A DNA stretch of 64,000 bases, from positions 226,919 through 290,918 of the forward strand of contig JADNRY010000054.1 of assembly GCA_015501585.1 (NCBI GenBank). The letters run 5' to 3'. A model generated the notes under the pieces. That model did no database searches, was not told the origin of the DNA, and saw only the letters and a list, made by a program, of their open reading frames with translations. The position numbers and the translations under genes were made by a program. Source of the stretch: Rhodocollybia butyracea (Eukaryota > Basidiomycota > Agaricomycetes > Agaricales > Omphalotaceae). How positions within the stretch are numbered: position 1 is the first letter of the stretch; every line of letters starts with the position of its first letter. Below, one piece after another: positions 22,453 to 32,784 of this stretch.

Positions 22453-24915
22453 CTAAACTAAGTTGTGATTGGATAACTTGAACGCATTCCACGCCAATAT
22501 AAGCTGCCGCAAGTGTCTATACAGCTTCCTCCATTGTGATTTCGATAACTTTGGATCACTCTGTCCATCTTTTTGTAATAGTCTAAACCGTGTGGCGAGT
22601 TCTTTTAGGGGAACGGATTCCAACTCGTCTGGGAAAGGTCTCACATAAGGCCACAGTGTTATCAATGACCGTCGAGCCATTGGATACGCTCCCGCCGCAA
22701 AAAAAGCCCCAGCAACTGCATCAATCGAGGCCACATCTGGTTGGACATCTGCCTCGACCATTTTTTGAAATGTTTTCAGGGCTTCTTCTGGTTGGCCTTG
22801 ACGACCATAACCGACAACAAGGATGGTGTACATGACGCGGTTGGGCTTAATACCCATTCGTGTAGCAGCGGTGAGAATATCGAGGGCACCTGAAAGGTCA
22901 CCTTTGCGGGCGTATCCTTCCATGAGAGCACTGAAATGATATTCATTGGGCTGAATCCCACGGGAAAGAAGAACGTCGAACACGTCCTGGGCAGCATCCA
23001 TGTTCACCATTACCGCCGCCTCACGTTGGAGACGTAGACCAATGAGCACCCCATCAGCGCTCGTCCGTCGCGCGCGGAGCTGGTTCACATAAGGTTGTGC
23101 AGTGCGATATACACCTGTAAGGGGAATACCAGCTAAGGGATCAAATTCTTCGGTATGCGGAATTTTTGGTTGGCTCGGGACTCTGGCTTGACGTTTACGT
23201 GAGAACGTAGCTGCTGCCGTTTTCCATCCACCTCCAAATGTAAGGTATCTCTCATCGCGAATGACAGAGCTGAGAAGGACATGAAGATGCCTGAGAGTCG
23301 GCTGTAACCCTGGAAAGCTGGTTTTTCTCAGGAACCACAGCAGCGATCTTGGACGCAGCCTCTGGAGTCCAAGGATGTCGCGCTGATATTTACCAGAAGA
23401 AGCGATGAGTACCCCAACTGTAGCCTCGTTAGGGCGAACGCCATTTGCCTGCATGATTGCAAATATGTCCCGGACACACGCGAATCCATGACTGGAAATA
23501 CAGCCTTTAAGCAAGGCATTGAACATACGCGTCGTGAGAGCAATCCCAGAAGGCACAAAAGGTAGTGGAACCTTGGCGTCATAGAGGCCGTTGCTTGTTA
23601 GCGATGCAAAAGCCCCCGCGGGACGATGCTCGCAAAGGTCGAGGAGGGTGCGAAAGGCAGCAGTCTTATTACCTGTCGCAAAGTATACATTGGCGAGAGC
23701 TGTGATGATTTCCGGTGTAGGGATGATGTCGGTCGATATCAAACCCTCAACGATAGCGAGGGCGGAAGCAAGATCCCGTCTCGAAGCCATGTAGTGAATA
23801 AAAGTAGCGAAAGTCTCAGCGTTCGCAGGAAGGTGACGAGTACGATAAATCTCATCGAGAGGTTCTGCGAAAGGATTTCCGTCGGCCGGGGTGGAGACGA
23901 CCCCAGACATAGCATTGGTTATACACGCGACTTGCTTTGGGTCGAAGACTGATAACATTTGGAGGGTAGCCGCAGGATCTTGAGCGTCGAGGCGAAGCTG
24001 TATCAAATGGTTTAGAACACTTACTGCAGTGTTTTCCTTCAACAACGTCAGCGATCGGAGTGCTTGATCTTGGACCTGGGCATTGGGGCCAAGATTTCGA
24101 TAATTGATAGTGATGATAGCATGAGTGGAGTTGTCGGGTGGAATGCCAATTTGACCCATGAAGCGAAGTAGCTTTCGGGCTCCGAACAGGTCTCGATTGC
24201 GGACATGACCGGTAAGGAGCAGATGAAAAGTGCGTCGGTTGGGCTTTACTTGGAATTTTTCGAATTCTTCCAGTACGTCTCGAAGGAGAGCATGCTGACC
24301 GGTCTCCACCAGAGCACGAATACGCCAATTCAAGAGGCGGATAGTCGTTTTTCCGGTGTGACGTTTGCCTAAAGAAACAACTGATAGAACGCTGGTCCAA
24401 CGAAGATTCCTGGCGAGATGATACGCGGTGCACTCGTAGGCATTCTGCTTTAGGTGACAACCTAAAACGTGAGCCAGTCGAAGGACTTTGACCGCGAGAA
24501 TAAAATCCGGCGTCGAGGCTATCGACTCCGCCAACTGACGCGCCCTTGTGCTGTCGAGAAGATGTTCGGAAAGATAAGGATTGGCCAGGATCTCTTCTCG
24601 AAGAAGAGATTTGGACAGTCTTCGGGAAAGCAGCATGGAAAGAAGACGAGCTGGCTGAGGAGTTTCTGTTTCCTGTACCTTTTTGGATGCATCCTGGATA
24701 TGGTCTACAGGGACTGCAGGAGGTGCGTCGGATGTGTGAATACCGGACAGGGAAGAACGGAAAGTCGTGGGCCGAGTAGCTAGAGCTGCCGAAGGCAAAC
24801 ATCTTATAGGTCGACGAAGAGGAAATGCAAGCCGAAGATAATTCCAGGTGGACAGGATGCCAAATTGGGTTTGTTCGATATGTTGCCTGTGAGCAAGACC
24901 AGCTCTCTTGAGCAT
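22453..24915 (-). CDS. Mitochondrial pentatricopeptide-repeat protein
   Basis: A single uninterrupted 820-residue frame, unusual here because nearly all neighbours have introns. It starts with an Arg-rich presequence (about residues 1-60, RRPIRCLPSAALATRPTTF). PPR motifs are recognisable at the middle and C-terminus: PNRRTFHLLLTGHVRNRDL, PNEATVGVLIASSGKYQ, PNEYHFSALMEGYARKGD, KPNRVMYTILVVGYGRQG and QPDVASIDAVAGAFFAAG, with 35-residue spacing in the last three. Expected to bind organellar RNA in mitochondria; the specific target is unknown. Convergent with HapX, 205 bp between stops. Confidence 0.9.
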   Translation of the reverse strand: MLKRAGLAHRQHIEQTQFGILSTWNYLRLAFPLRRPIRCLPSAALATRPTTFRSSLSGIHTSDAPPAVPVDHIQDASKKVQETETPQPARLLSMLLSRRLSKSLLREEILANPYLSEHLLDSTRARQLAESIASTPDFILAVKVLRLAHVLGCHLKQNAYECTAYHLARNLRWTSVLSVVSLGKRHTGKTTIRLLNWRIRALVETGQHALLRDVLEEFEKFQVKPNRRTFHLLLTGHVRNRDLFGARKLLRFMGQIGIPPDNSTHAIITINYRNLGPNAQVQDQALRSLTLLKENTAVSVLNHLIQLRLDAQDPAATLQMLSVFDPKQVACITNAMSGVVSTPADGNPFAEPLDEIYRTRHLPANAETFATFIHYMASRRDLASALAIVEGLISTDIIPTPEIITALANVYFATGNKTAAFRTLLDLCEHRPAGAFASLTSNGLYDAKVPLPFVPSGIALTTRMFNALLKGCISSHGFACVRDIFAIMQANGVRPNEATVGVLIASSGKYQRDILGLQRLRPRSLLWFLRKTSFPGLQPTLRHLHVLLSSVIRDERYLTFGGGWKTAAATFSRKRQARVPSQPKIPHTEEFDPLAGIPLTGVYRTAQPYVNQLRARRTSADGVLIGLRLQREAAVMVNMDAAQDVFDVLLSRGIQPNEYHFSALMEGYARKGDLSGALDILTAATRMGIKPNRVMYTILVVGYGRQGQPEEALKTFQKMVEADVQPDVASIDAVAGAFFAAGAYPMARRSLITLWPYVRPFPDELESVPLKELATRFRLLQKDGQSDPKLSKSQWRKLYRHLRQLILAWNAFKLSNHNLV

Positions 24916-26820
24916 GGACAGCCAGGATGACTGTTATTAGAGGAACCTGGAAAAATATACGTGATAAACGAGAAATTTTTCCCAGAGATACAAATTTTGC
25001 ACTTACAGTCCACAAGACAGTGGATGATTTGAACAATGAAGGCGATTCACATAACACTGTTCGTGGTCGCTCTCTAAAGTTTTTCGTCCAGGCGGATCGA
25101 TCACGTGCTCCAACAGTGACATTTTCACTTGGTAGCCAGTACGCTGCTATACTTCCCACTGACCCCATAAACAGCCTCTGACCAGTAACCGACAACTGGC
25201 ACGGTTAAGCAAGCCTACTGACAACCATTTTCCCTTGTAATGGCGAGTCACTACGCGATAATTGACTTTAAAAAATCTTGTCGTTTAGAGCCAACAGATC
25301 TAACGGCGAGGTTGATTGCTCCTTCTATTCCTCCGGTAACATGACCGCTACACTTGGGTGCTATATCCTCATGCTAATCACGAAAGGGAGCTTTAACTTA
25401 TGACCCCCTCGATAGACGGAGGTCTACTAGAGCCGACACGAGAAAAAGACTGAGAATTATCTCGACTTTTACCGGGCCTGAGAACACAAACGTTGTTCAC
25501 TGTGATTCTGCGTTCGGCACTCCGGAGAGTTTGGGAATAGTCTTGTTGATGACTTTGGGATAGCTCGACAAACTACTGTGCTATACCGTTCTGAATTTCA
25601 GGTAACTCGTGTTTCCATTCAACCGGATCAGCCAAGACGCTGGGCTTGGAAGACAGGGAACTGAAGAAGGATCAATGCGGTAGTTGGAACTGAGTTGGAA
25701 GGAACATGTCGCCCAGGTCAATGATCCGCGGTAAGGTTGGGTTTTTCGACTACTTTGGAGCATTCCAAGTGGACGAGTTTGATTAACGCCTCCCCCTGGA
25801 ATGATAGAGCAAAGCATAACGACGTAAAGCGAGCTTGGACCCACTGAGTTGGCGAAATTGAGCGTCATATGAGGCGCACAATCATATGGATGCCAGAGCA
25901 GAGTGATGATTTGAGGGGTGGGCAAGAAAGCATATACTCTGTATCGGATGGAGCGAAGCACCCCAAAATAACACTTTCAAGTTGACCCATCCAAAAATTG
26001 ATTGCAAATCTCAGTGATCCATCTCACATTAAAGACTCTGAGCCTTACAAGAAGAGACGACAAAAGCACACCGGCCTCCATTAACATTTGAAGCAGAGTA
26101 GCTCATTAGACTTGACTACGTGGTGGCGTTTAAGTACCCAGGATCTCAAATATAACTCTAACGCGAGGCCCCAAGAGATACCTAGAATGCCGTAGCAAGA
26201 CAACTTGAATTGAGATACCAGAGCACGAGACGATTTCGAGAGCCTCGGCGTTGAGCAAAGCCAGCAACGAAGAGTTACAGAGACATCGGTGGTGAAACAA
26301 AATGAAAGTTCAAGGTCTCTCCGAGACCGCAAGAATAATGAAGGTACGAGTCATGTACAGGATAGAACAGACAGCAAAGATGGCACTGCCACAGCCAATG
26401 ATGTTCTCTGTTTCTTTTTTACTGACCGGGCCTCGCGGATAGATACAACTTGCACCCGGAAATTCTGAATGGGCTTTAAGCGATCCATTCTTCCTTTCGC
26501 AGCTGAGTCTTCTACGGCAGAGTTTTGTAGCGTAACGAATCCGGTCCAAATCCTCCGCAACCGTACAAGACGTTCTTTCAATAAATCTATGTATGTACTA
26601 CTCCTTGAATCTGCCGAATGTACCTGCCTTTAATGTTTCAAATCAAAATGAGGCTATTCGAAACTTGGCTAGTAACGACAGTATGCATCCTATGGCGCGT
26701 AAGCATCCGATTCTACTCTTTGAGGCACTCGGCGTTTTCTTTTTTTACAACTCCTCGAGTGTACTATAAAGGTCAGTCACATTTTTTCAGATATCTCCAC
26801 CCCCCCCGCACCCAAGCCTT
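24916..26820. other. 1.9-kb stretch without a recognisable gene
   Basis: The longest gene-poor stretch of the left half. Open frames on both strands are short, lack family motifs and cannot be joined into a longer product with convincing splice sites. It holds the 5' flank of the PPR gene on the left and the promoter of the adenylate-forming enzyme on the right. Confidence 0.5.
26765..26770 (+). promoter_or_regulatory. TATA box of the adenylate-forming enzyme gene
   Basis: TATAAA within CTATAAAGG lies 51 bp before the ATG at 26821 and is followed by a CT-rich run, the usual core-promoter layout. It supports 26821 as the first coding ATG with a short 5' UTR. Confidence 0.5.
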
Positions 26821-28880
26821 ATGCTCAGGACTCACCTATCTGTGCTTGAATCCAGTGCCGCGCGCTTCTCCTCCTCGCCTGCCTTCAGGGTTCCCATACT
26901 AGATGGACAGACGGGCAAACTCAACGACTGGGAGACAATCTCATACACACAGTTCCTCTTCGATGTAGAGCGATCCGCCGTTTACTGGTCCCACCAGTTG
27001 CGCGACATTCCACAACGATCGGTGATTGGGTTATGGTATGTATTATCACTTGTTTTTGCTTGTTCTCATTTGCTTATCTATTCCGGTGATATAGGATCGG
27101 AGGGTTTACATATGTTGATGTTCTCCACATCTACGGATTATCGAGAGCTGGTTATGTTCCGCAGATGTTTTCTCTTCGACTCTCCAACGCAGATGTTATC
27201 CTTGAGTTGCTAATCAAGGCGAATGCGAAAGCGTTGATCTATGATCAAACCTTCGCTAACGTGCTCCAGAACGTTTAACTGTCACGTACCCATTTATCAA
27301 GCCAATCAAGTGGCTGAGGTAGATGGCAGTGAATTGTCCAGCGTGCCCTTGCGCTCGCTTCCCGTTGTCACGGAAAGCGATATGGCGTTTATTTTTCATA
27401 CTTCAGGTTCCACATCAGGTGGGTGAACTGTCATATTTTCTCACATGTGTAAATTGACCAAGTTGATTGAATTTCAGGTAGTCCCAAGCTCGTGCCCTGT
27501 AGCTATCGCTGGTTAGACACTACAGTCTCTAAATCTGGGCAAATTGGCAGGCCCCGGAACGAAGCGCGCCAAGACGTTACTTCTTGGATGTAAGTCCTCC
27601 TCAGTTTAGCTCCCTTTTTTCAGTTCTGATGACACCACTTTGTAGGGGTAGCATGTGAGTTCGAATCAGCTTTGCCGCTTTTTCTGAATATCCAGTGCTG
27701 ACAATGTTGCAGGTGCCATATAGGTCAATCCTTTAGTATGTTTACTTGTCTACTCTGTTGCAAGTTCCTCGGCTGATGCAAGATCTAGTGCTTATCGGCT
27801 CTCTACAACATGGATCTTGTACTATCCAACCAACAACAATTTCTTTTTCCACCGATGAACTTATGGAGATGGTCACCCGCTGCGGCCTGAACAGGCTAAA
27901 CCAGTTTGCAGCTTTTCTGGCGATGAAGCTACGAGACTCCCGAAGCGATCCCAAGCTCCTTTCTATCCTTTCGAACCTCGACGAGATAATCTACAGCGGG
28001 ATGCCTCTTGCTCGCGATGCGCAGGAGTGGGCTCTTCAAAACGGGTTGAACGTTACAGTAAGTTTTCGATCTGGGCTTGTTTTGTCTACAGTTATTGACT
28101 ATATGCGGTAGAATTTATTTGGAAGTACTGGTAAGCGCTAAATTCGCACATTTTCCTCTACATCGAATGAACAAAGGTTCAAAGAACTCGGAGCCACTCT
28201 TATCTCCGTCGGGGGGTCCGGCACCGATGCTCCCCTCCTTCGTTCTCTCGAAGGTGTCTCCTACGAATTTGTACCCGTCGATTCTGCACCATTAGAGGGC
28301 CACCAGTCTACCGCCCGATTACTCGAATTTGTTGTCCGCTCAGATTCTGGAGACTGTCCACACTCTTCCCTTCGAGCTTCAGATGGTCATTTCCATACTG
28401 GAGACTTGTTCCAAGAGGTTCTCCCTGGTCGCTATGTGCCCTGTGGTCGAGACGACGATTGGATTAAATCAGAAAATAGTTTGAGATGCGATACAAAGTC
28501 AGTGTACTTCCTCTAGCTGCGAAATTTTACTGATGGCCTTTTTTACTTCCAGAGCAATTGAAGATAATGTGCGGGCCACTTGTGGAAATCTCATCGCAGA
28601 GTGCATCGTCGTCGGCACTGGACGTCCTTCTCCTACCCTTTTCGTTGAGCCCGCCGTCGACATGGACCACGATAAATTAAAAAAAGACATCCTACGAAAA
28701 ATACGGCCTTTCCATTCAAGGCTCTATCTTCACGAAAAAATTTCCTCTCCAAAAATGGTTGTGATAGTCAGTCGGGACGCTCTGCCTCGCACCGCCACCA
28801 AAGGGAACATTCGCCGTAAGGCAGTGGAAGATACATATCGTGCCCAGCTGGACCAGATATATGGCGCCACTTCCCAATAA
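26821..28880 (+). CDS. Free-standing AMP-binding (adenylate-forming) enzyme
   Basis: Acyl-CoA-synthetase/NRPS-A-domain fold that activates a carboxylic acid with ATP; substrate unknown. Motifs after splicing: FHTSGSTSGSSPKLVP (A3 P-loop), WMGSMCHIGQSF, GLNRLNQFAAFLAMKLRD, NLFGSTELGATLISVGG (A5), HTGDLFQEV and YVPCGRDDDWIKSENS (A7/A8), and PRTATKGNIRRKAVEDTY (A10 with the catalytic Lys). No carrier or reductase domain follows, so it is a stand-alone enzyme of about 600 residues. Exons of 9, 23 and 19 nt encode parts of the core. One base too many near 27279 (TTT) breaks the frame between ANVLQNV and CHVPIYQAN: either a sequencing error or an inactivating change. Confidence 0.8.
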
Positions 28881-29503
28881 AATGACCTTAGTTGAAGGTT
28901 GATATTTATAATTCGACATATACATATAATGATTTAATCACATCGTTATAATTGATTCTCTATACTTGTAATTACTACTCGCTACCTCTCGCTACACGCT
29001 GTATCACTACCGTCTGTACTGTACATAATTTACTGTACTTGGCCTTGTATACTTAACATGTGCAGGTTTTGATTTATTGCGTTGCACAAACCGGAATTAA
29101 GATCCTGGGGTTTGATCTAGTCTTGCTATGCGGGAAGCAAGTACGGCTAATCAAACCTTGCAAGTTTTCGGACGCGAGAGTAGACAAGTCGCAACACAGT
29201 ATCTCGTCGCAAGGGCACCAGAAGGGAAATCCCTAGAGGGGTTACCAAACCAGGAGGGGACGTTTGGAGTTAGCGCGATCCCAATTCAATTTTTTTTTGA
29301 GGAGGAGTCAAGGGAGATATAGACACTATACCACACTATACATCTCGCCACGAGTGAAGACAGTAGCACTTGTCGCGAATTAATTTTGGGAGTTACCAGA
29401 AATAAGCGCTGGTGTCAGGTGACCTACCTGTACAGTTTCCTTGAGCGCTAAATAACTTTCAAAAAGCCATCGAGCTCGTCGTCCTACACATTTCTTCGCC
29501 AAA
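28881..29503. other. Intergenic, no gene seen
   Basis: About 620 bp between two plus-strand genes; AT-rich 3' flank followed by the RPS28 promoter. No RNA gene or conserved frame noticed. Confidence 0.55.
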
Positions 29504-29893
29504 ATGGTAAGTGAACTCTTTCGGTTTGCTTTGTTCTGGTCACTCACTTCTGCGTAGGACTCTTCCTCTAAAGCCCCAGTTAAGCTCGCAAAAGTCGTCA
29601 AGGTTTGCCCATGAATTTTCCGTTTTGAAGGAGAGCTGTATGTTTATTATGCTAAAGGTCCTTGGACGAACCGGATCTCGTGGAGGAGTGACACAAGTCC
29701 GTGTCGAGTTCATGGATGACCCCAGTCGGTCAATTATCCGAAACGTTAAGGGCCCTGTCCGTGACCAGGACATCCTTGCTCTGCTCGAGTCAGAGCGTGA
29801 AGCACGGTACGTGATAATTATGGTGATATTGAGAATACTTATTAATGCGTTTAATTTGAACTTTTGTCCGATATGTATAGTCGTCTGCGGTGA
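29504..29893 (+). CDS. RPS28: Small ribosomal subunit protein eS28
   Basis: About 69 residues in four exons. The first coding exon is the ATG alone (29504-29506), split off by a GTAAGT intron, a common ribosomal-protein layout. Exon 2 (29558-29602) gives [15 protein letters not shown], exon 3 [20 protein letters not shown] and onward, and a last exon of 13 nt completes EAR-RLR and the stop at 29891-29893. The length and sequence match the family throughout ([19 protein letters not shown]). Part of the 40S head near the mRNA exit channel. Confidence 0.96.
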
Positions 29894-30060
29894 TTTTGTG
29901 CATGTCATCTTCTTTTCGCATTGTATTCGATACCGCTTTCTATCCACAAGGTTACGATATGTCCAAATATCTACACTTGAAATATTGAACAGTGTGATGG
30001 GAGATTTTCCGAGATAACGAAGTCCATCGATAACTTTTTTCTTGCATTCTTACTTTCATC

Positions 30061-31130
30061 ATGTCGCGCCGTGCCTTTGTTACGCTTCTCACTAAAATCA
30101 GCTATCTGCCTGGGGTTCTAGTACTGGATTATGGGTTGAAAACCAGTGGAACGACCTACCCGCTTATCGTAATGGCTACACCTACACTGGAGCAAGAAGC
30201 TCGCGATATCCTGGATGAACGCCACATTGAGATCTACGACATTCAACCACTGATGCCAGCCAGTGAAAGACATAGTGTAGCGGAGCATGACGCTAGATTC
30301 AGGGATACCTGGACGAAACTAAGGTGCTTGAAATGATGTCTTGGGTATATTTTATTTTAACGTTCATCCTAGAGCCTTTGAATTGAAAGGATTCGAAGTA
30401 AGCTAAGAGTGCAGAACTCGTTTGGTTTATCTAAACTTTTCAAAAGCGGGTCGTTTTGCTGGACGCTGACATGGTAGTAAAACGCCATATGAACGAGCTT
30501 TTGGAGATGTCCTTGGCCGACGACGAGATCGCAGCGGCTCACGTATGCGCTTGCAATCCTCTAAAGCTTGCGCACTACCCTGATGACTGGTTAATCAGAT
30601 CTCTCTTTTCTCGTCCTACAGTTACTAAAGATAATTTTTCCAGGATACCCGCAAATTGTGCTCATACTGCCGTCCAAAATCCACTCGGACTTCCGCCTGC
30701 CTGGTCACCTACAAGTCCTCGCCCCTACGGCCAACTCAATTCTGGAACCGTAGTCTTGAACCCGTCTTCAGCTTTGGGAGAAAAGATTGTGCACTATCTC
30801 AACACCGAGGATCTCAGAAATTTCGCCTTTCCCGATCAGGATTTGCTTTCAGCATATTTCAAAGGGAAATGGCAGCCTCTTCCTTGGTATTACAACGCTT
30901 TGAAATCACTGAGGGTGATCCACCCGCAGTTGTGGGATGACAAAGAGGTTCGATGCATTCATTATATCTTGAAAGATAAACCTTGGGAAGCAAGAATGCC
31001 TGCTGTCCCAGGACCCTTTGATGCAGTCAACACCTGGTGGTGGGAACAGTTTGATAGTATGGTGAAGGAATTAGGTTTTGCGAGTCGTGACAAGGTTATG
31101 ACTTTGGTAGATACAGCTAAAGCTAAGTAG
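30061..31130 (+). CDS. GT8-family glycosyltransferase (glycogenin/galactinol-synthase-like)
   Basis: Retaining glycosyltransferase that uses a UDP-sugar and a metal ion. About 305 residues in four exons: N-terminal RAFVTLLTKISYLPGVLVLD, then a 25-nt exon (30373-30397) encoding AFELKGFE, then RVVLLDADMVVKRHM with the DxD motif. FGNSG-type sequence is replaced by PYGQLNSGTVVLNPS, and DQDLLSAYFKGKW and HYILKDKPWE give the C-terminal half with the HxxGxxKPW-like motif. No signal peptide or membrane helix, so cytosolic action is likely. Acceptor not deducible. Its stop is 27 bp from that of the convergent KAE1 gene. Confidence 0.88.
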
Positions 31131-31157
31131 AATACTTAGTATAGAATCACCTCAGTT

Positions 31158-32615
31158 GTCAAGCCCTCCATGCAACGTGGACTTCATCTGTACGGAATCT
31201 GGAAGTGAAGCTCGGTGAGCTGTATCGACATAGCCTCTCCTAGACTTACCGCTGTGTGCAGGTAGTCTTCGCCAGAGGAGTCTCATACCCCATACGATAG
31301 CTGAGAAGTCCTGCTTGAGCGATCATAATTCCGTTATCGATGCAAAATCTGTAGCTCGGTGAATCTTAATCTTAGGCACGACAAGGAGACAAAGCTACCT
31401 TTCATCCATGGCGAAAACTTGGCCCTGTCTCTCTTGCGCCATTATAGCCATCATCTGTTGGAGTCGTTCATTACCTACGTAAATCAAAGTATACTCAATA
31501 GACAGCAAAACTGATTTCGAAGCAACCTCACTTCCGACGCCTCCTACCATGAGAACTTCTTTACTTCCAATATGAGCCATAGCACGTTCCGTAATCTCAA
31601 CTAGCATTGCAAACACAGTTTCTTGTAGCGAGAAGCAAAGATCTTGAGGAGTAATTATATCTTCCTCCAGCGAGTTGTCTGATGCCCCTTTAGAACGAAA
31701 TTTCTTGTCCAGAGTGTGGGCTTCAACCGCAGACAAGATTCCGGAAAGGCTAATATCCATTCCTTTGGTAGCGTAAGGCAAAGAGACTAGGCGTTTTCCC
31801 CTGATACGTGTATGAAGCGTAAGATTCGTTATTAGAGGAAGCACTGGAACTCACTTTTTCGCTTCCTGTTCAATGTTATATCCAGGGCTGGGGTCGTTAC
31901 TTAGGTCGATGATTCGGGCAAAACGGTCGAGACAATTTCCGACCGCGATGTCAAGAGTCTCACCAAATATTCGATAGCATTGGCGCGAGTATGCAATAAC
32001 TTGAGTATTTCCGCCCGAAACATAGAGAACGACAGGGTTTTGAGCTCCTGTAATCTCTCGACCCATTTCAATGTCTGAATTAATAATGATTAGCTCCATC
32101 GACGGAAATGAATTCACGTACGACCGACGCAATGGTTTACGCCCACGAGAGGTCTGTTGAAGAGAAGCGAAAGAGTTCGAGCTATTAACGCTACCGATTG
32201 CAATGGTGCTCCCATTCCAGGGCCTAAGTTTTACTTCAGGTACTCTCAAAGTTAAACGGGTGCCTCACGCACCTTTGGTGAAGCAGATACAATCGATCTC
32301 GTGCATTGAGACCCCAGATTTGACAAGGCACTCATCTATTACCTTCAAAGCCCATTCGCGATGATGAAGAGCAGTATCTCGGGGTTGGAAGCCTTCTCCA
32401 GGAGGTGTGATATATGTATGTCGAATATTGGACAGAACAGTGGTTGAGCCGTCCTTGGAGTGCTTCATTATGCCTGCGCCGAACTTGTTGGCGGAGCCTT
32501 CCAAGCCCAACGCTAGATAGTCCCGATCTAGTTGACATTAGTGTTCACCCTTGAAAATAAGTCTCTGGGGTCAACCTGCGTTTTTGAGCGGTGAGTGTCG
32601 AGTTTTGCCAGGCAT
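31158..32615 (-). CDS. KAE1: tRNA threonylcarbamoyladenosine synthase subunit Kae1 (KEOPS)
   Basis: Catalytic subunit of KEOPS, which makes t6A37 in tRNAs reading ANN codons. Start at 32615 gives a short exon [13 protein letters not shown]; splicing leads to [16 protein letters not shown]. Hallmarks in order: [39 protein letters not shown] (metal-binding H-x3-H), [15 protein letters not shown] (ATP phosphate loop), [42 protein letters not shown], and the canonical end [15 protein letters not shown] encoded in a last short exon. The length (about 375 residues) and lack of a mitochondrial presequence favour the cytosolic Kae1 over Qri7. Confidence 0.95.
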
Positions 32616-32784
32616 AGTACTATGAAATAGCAAGTTCAGTTAAATAAGCGCTCAGCGCGATCAAAAAATTCTCGTGCTTCATCGTCTTAAGCAAGTCTTA
32701 AGATCAAGTTTTAAACATGCGTAATATGAGGGGCCTATATGTATTAGTCTAAGTAAAGAAATCCTCGAATTTTTGAAAACATGA

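Noticed and set aside
24469..25195. Open frames overlapping the PPR gene, including a 447-codon minus-strand frame at 23852-25195
   Set aside because: Out of frame with a clear PPR protein; Ser/Arg-rich composition is what a shifted reading of that gene gives.
26618..26820. Upstream exons for the adenylate-forming enzyme
   Set aside because: A TATA box at 26765 and a CT-rich run sit directly before the ATG at 26821, making a start there more likely.
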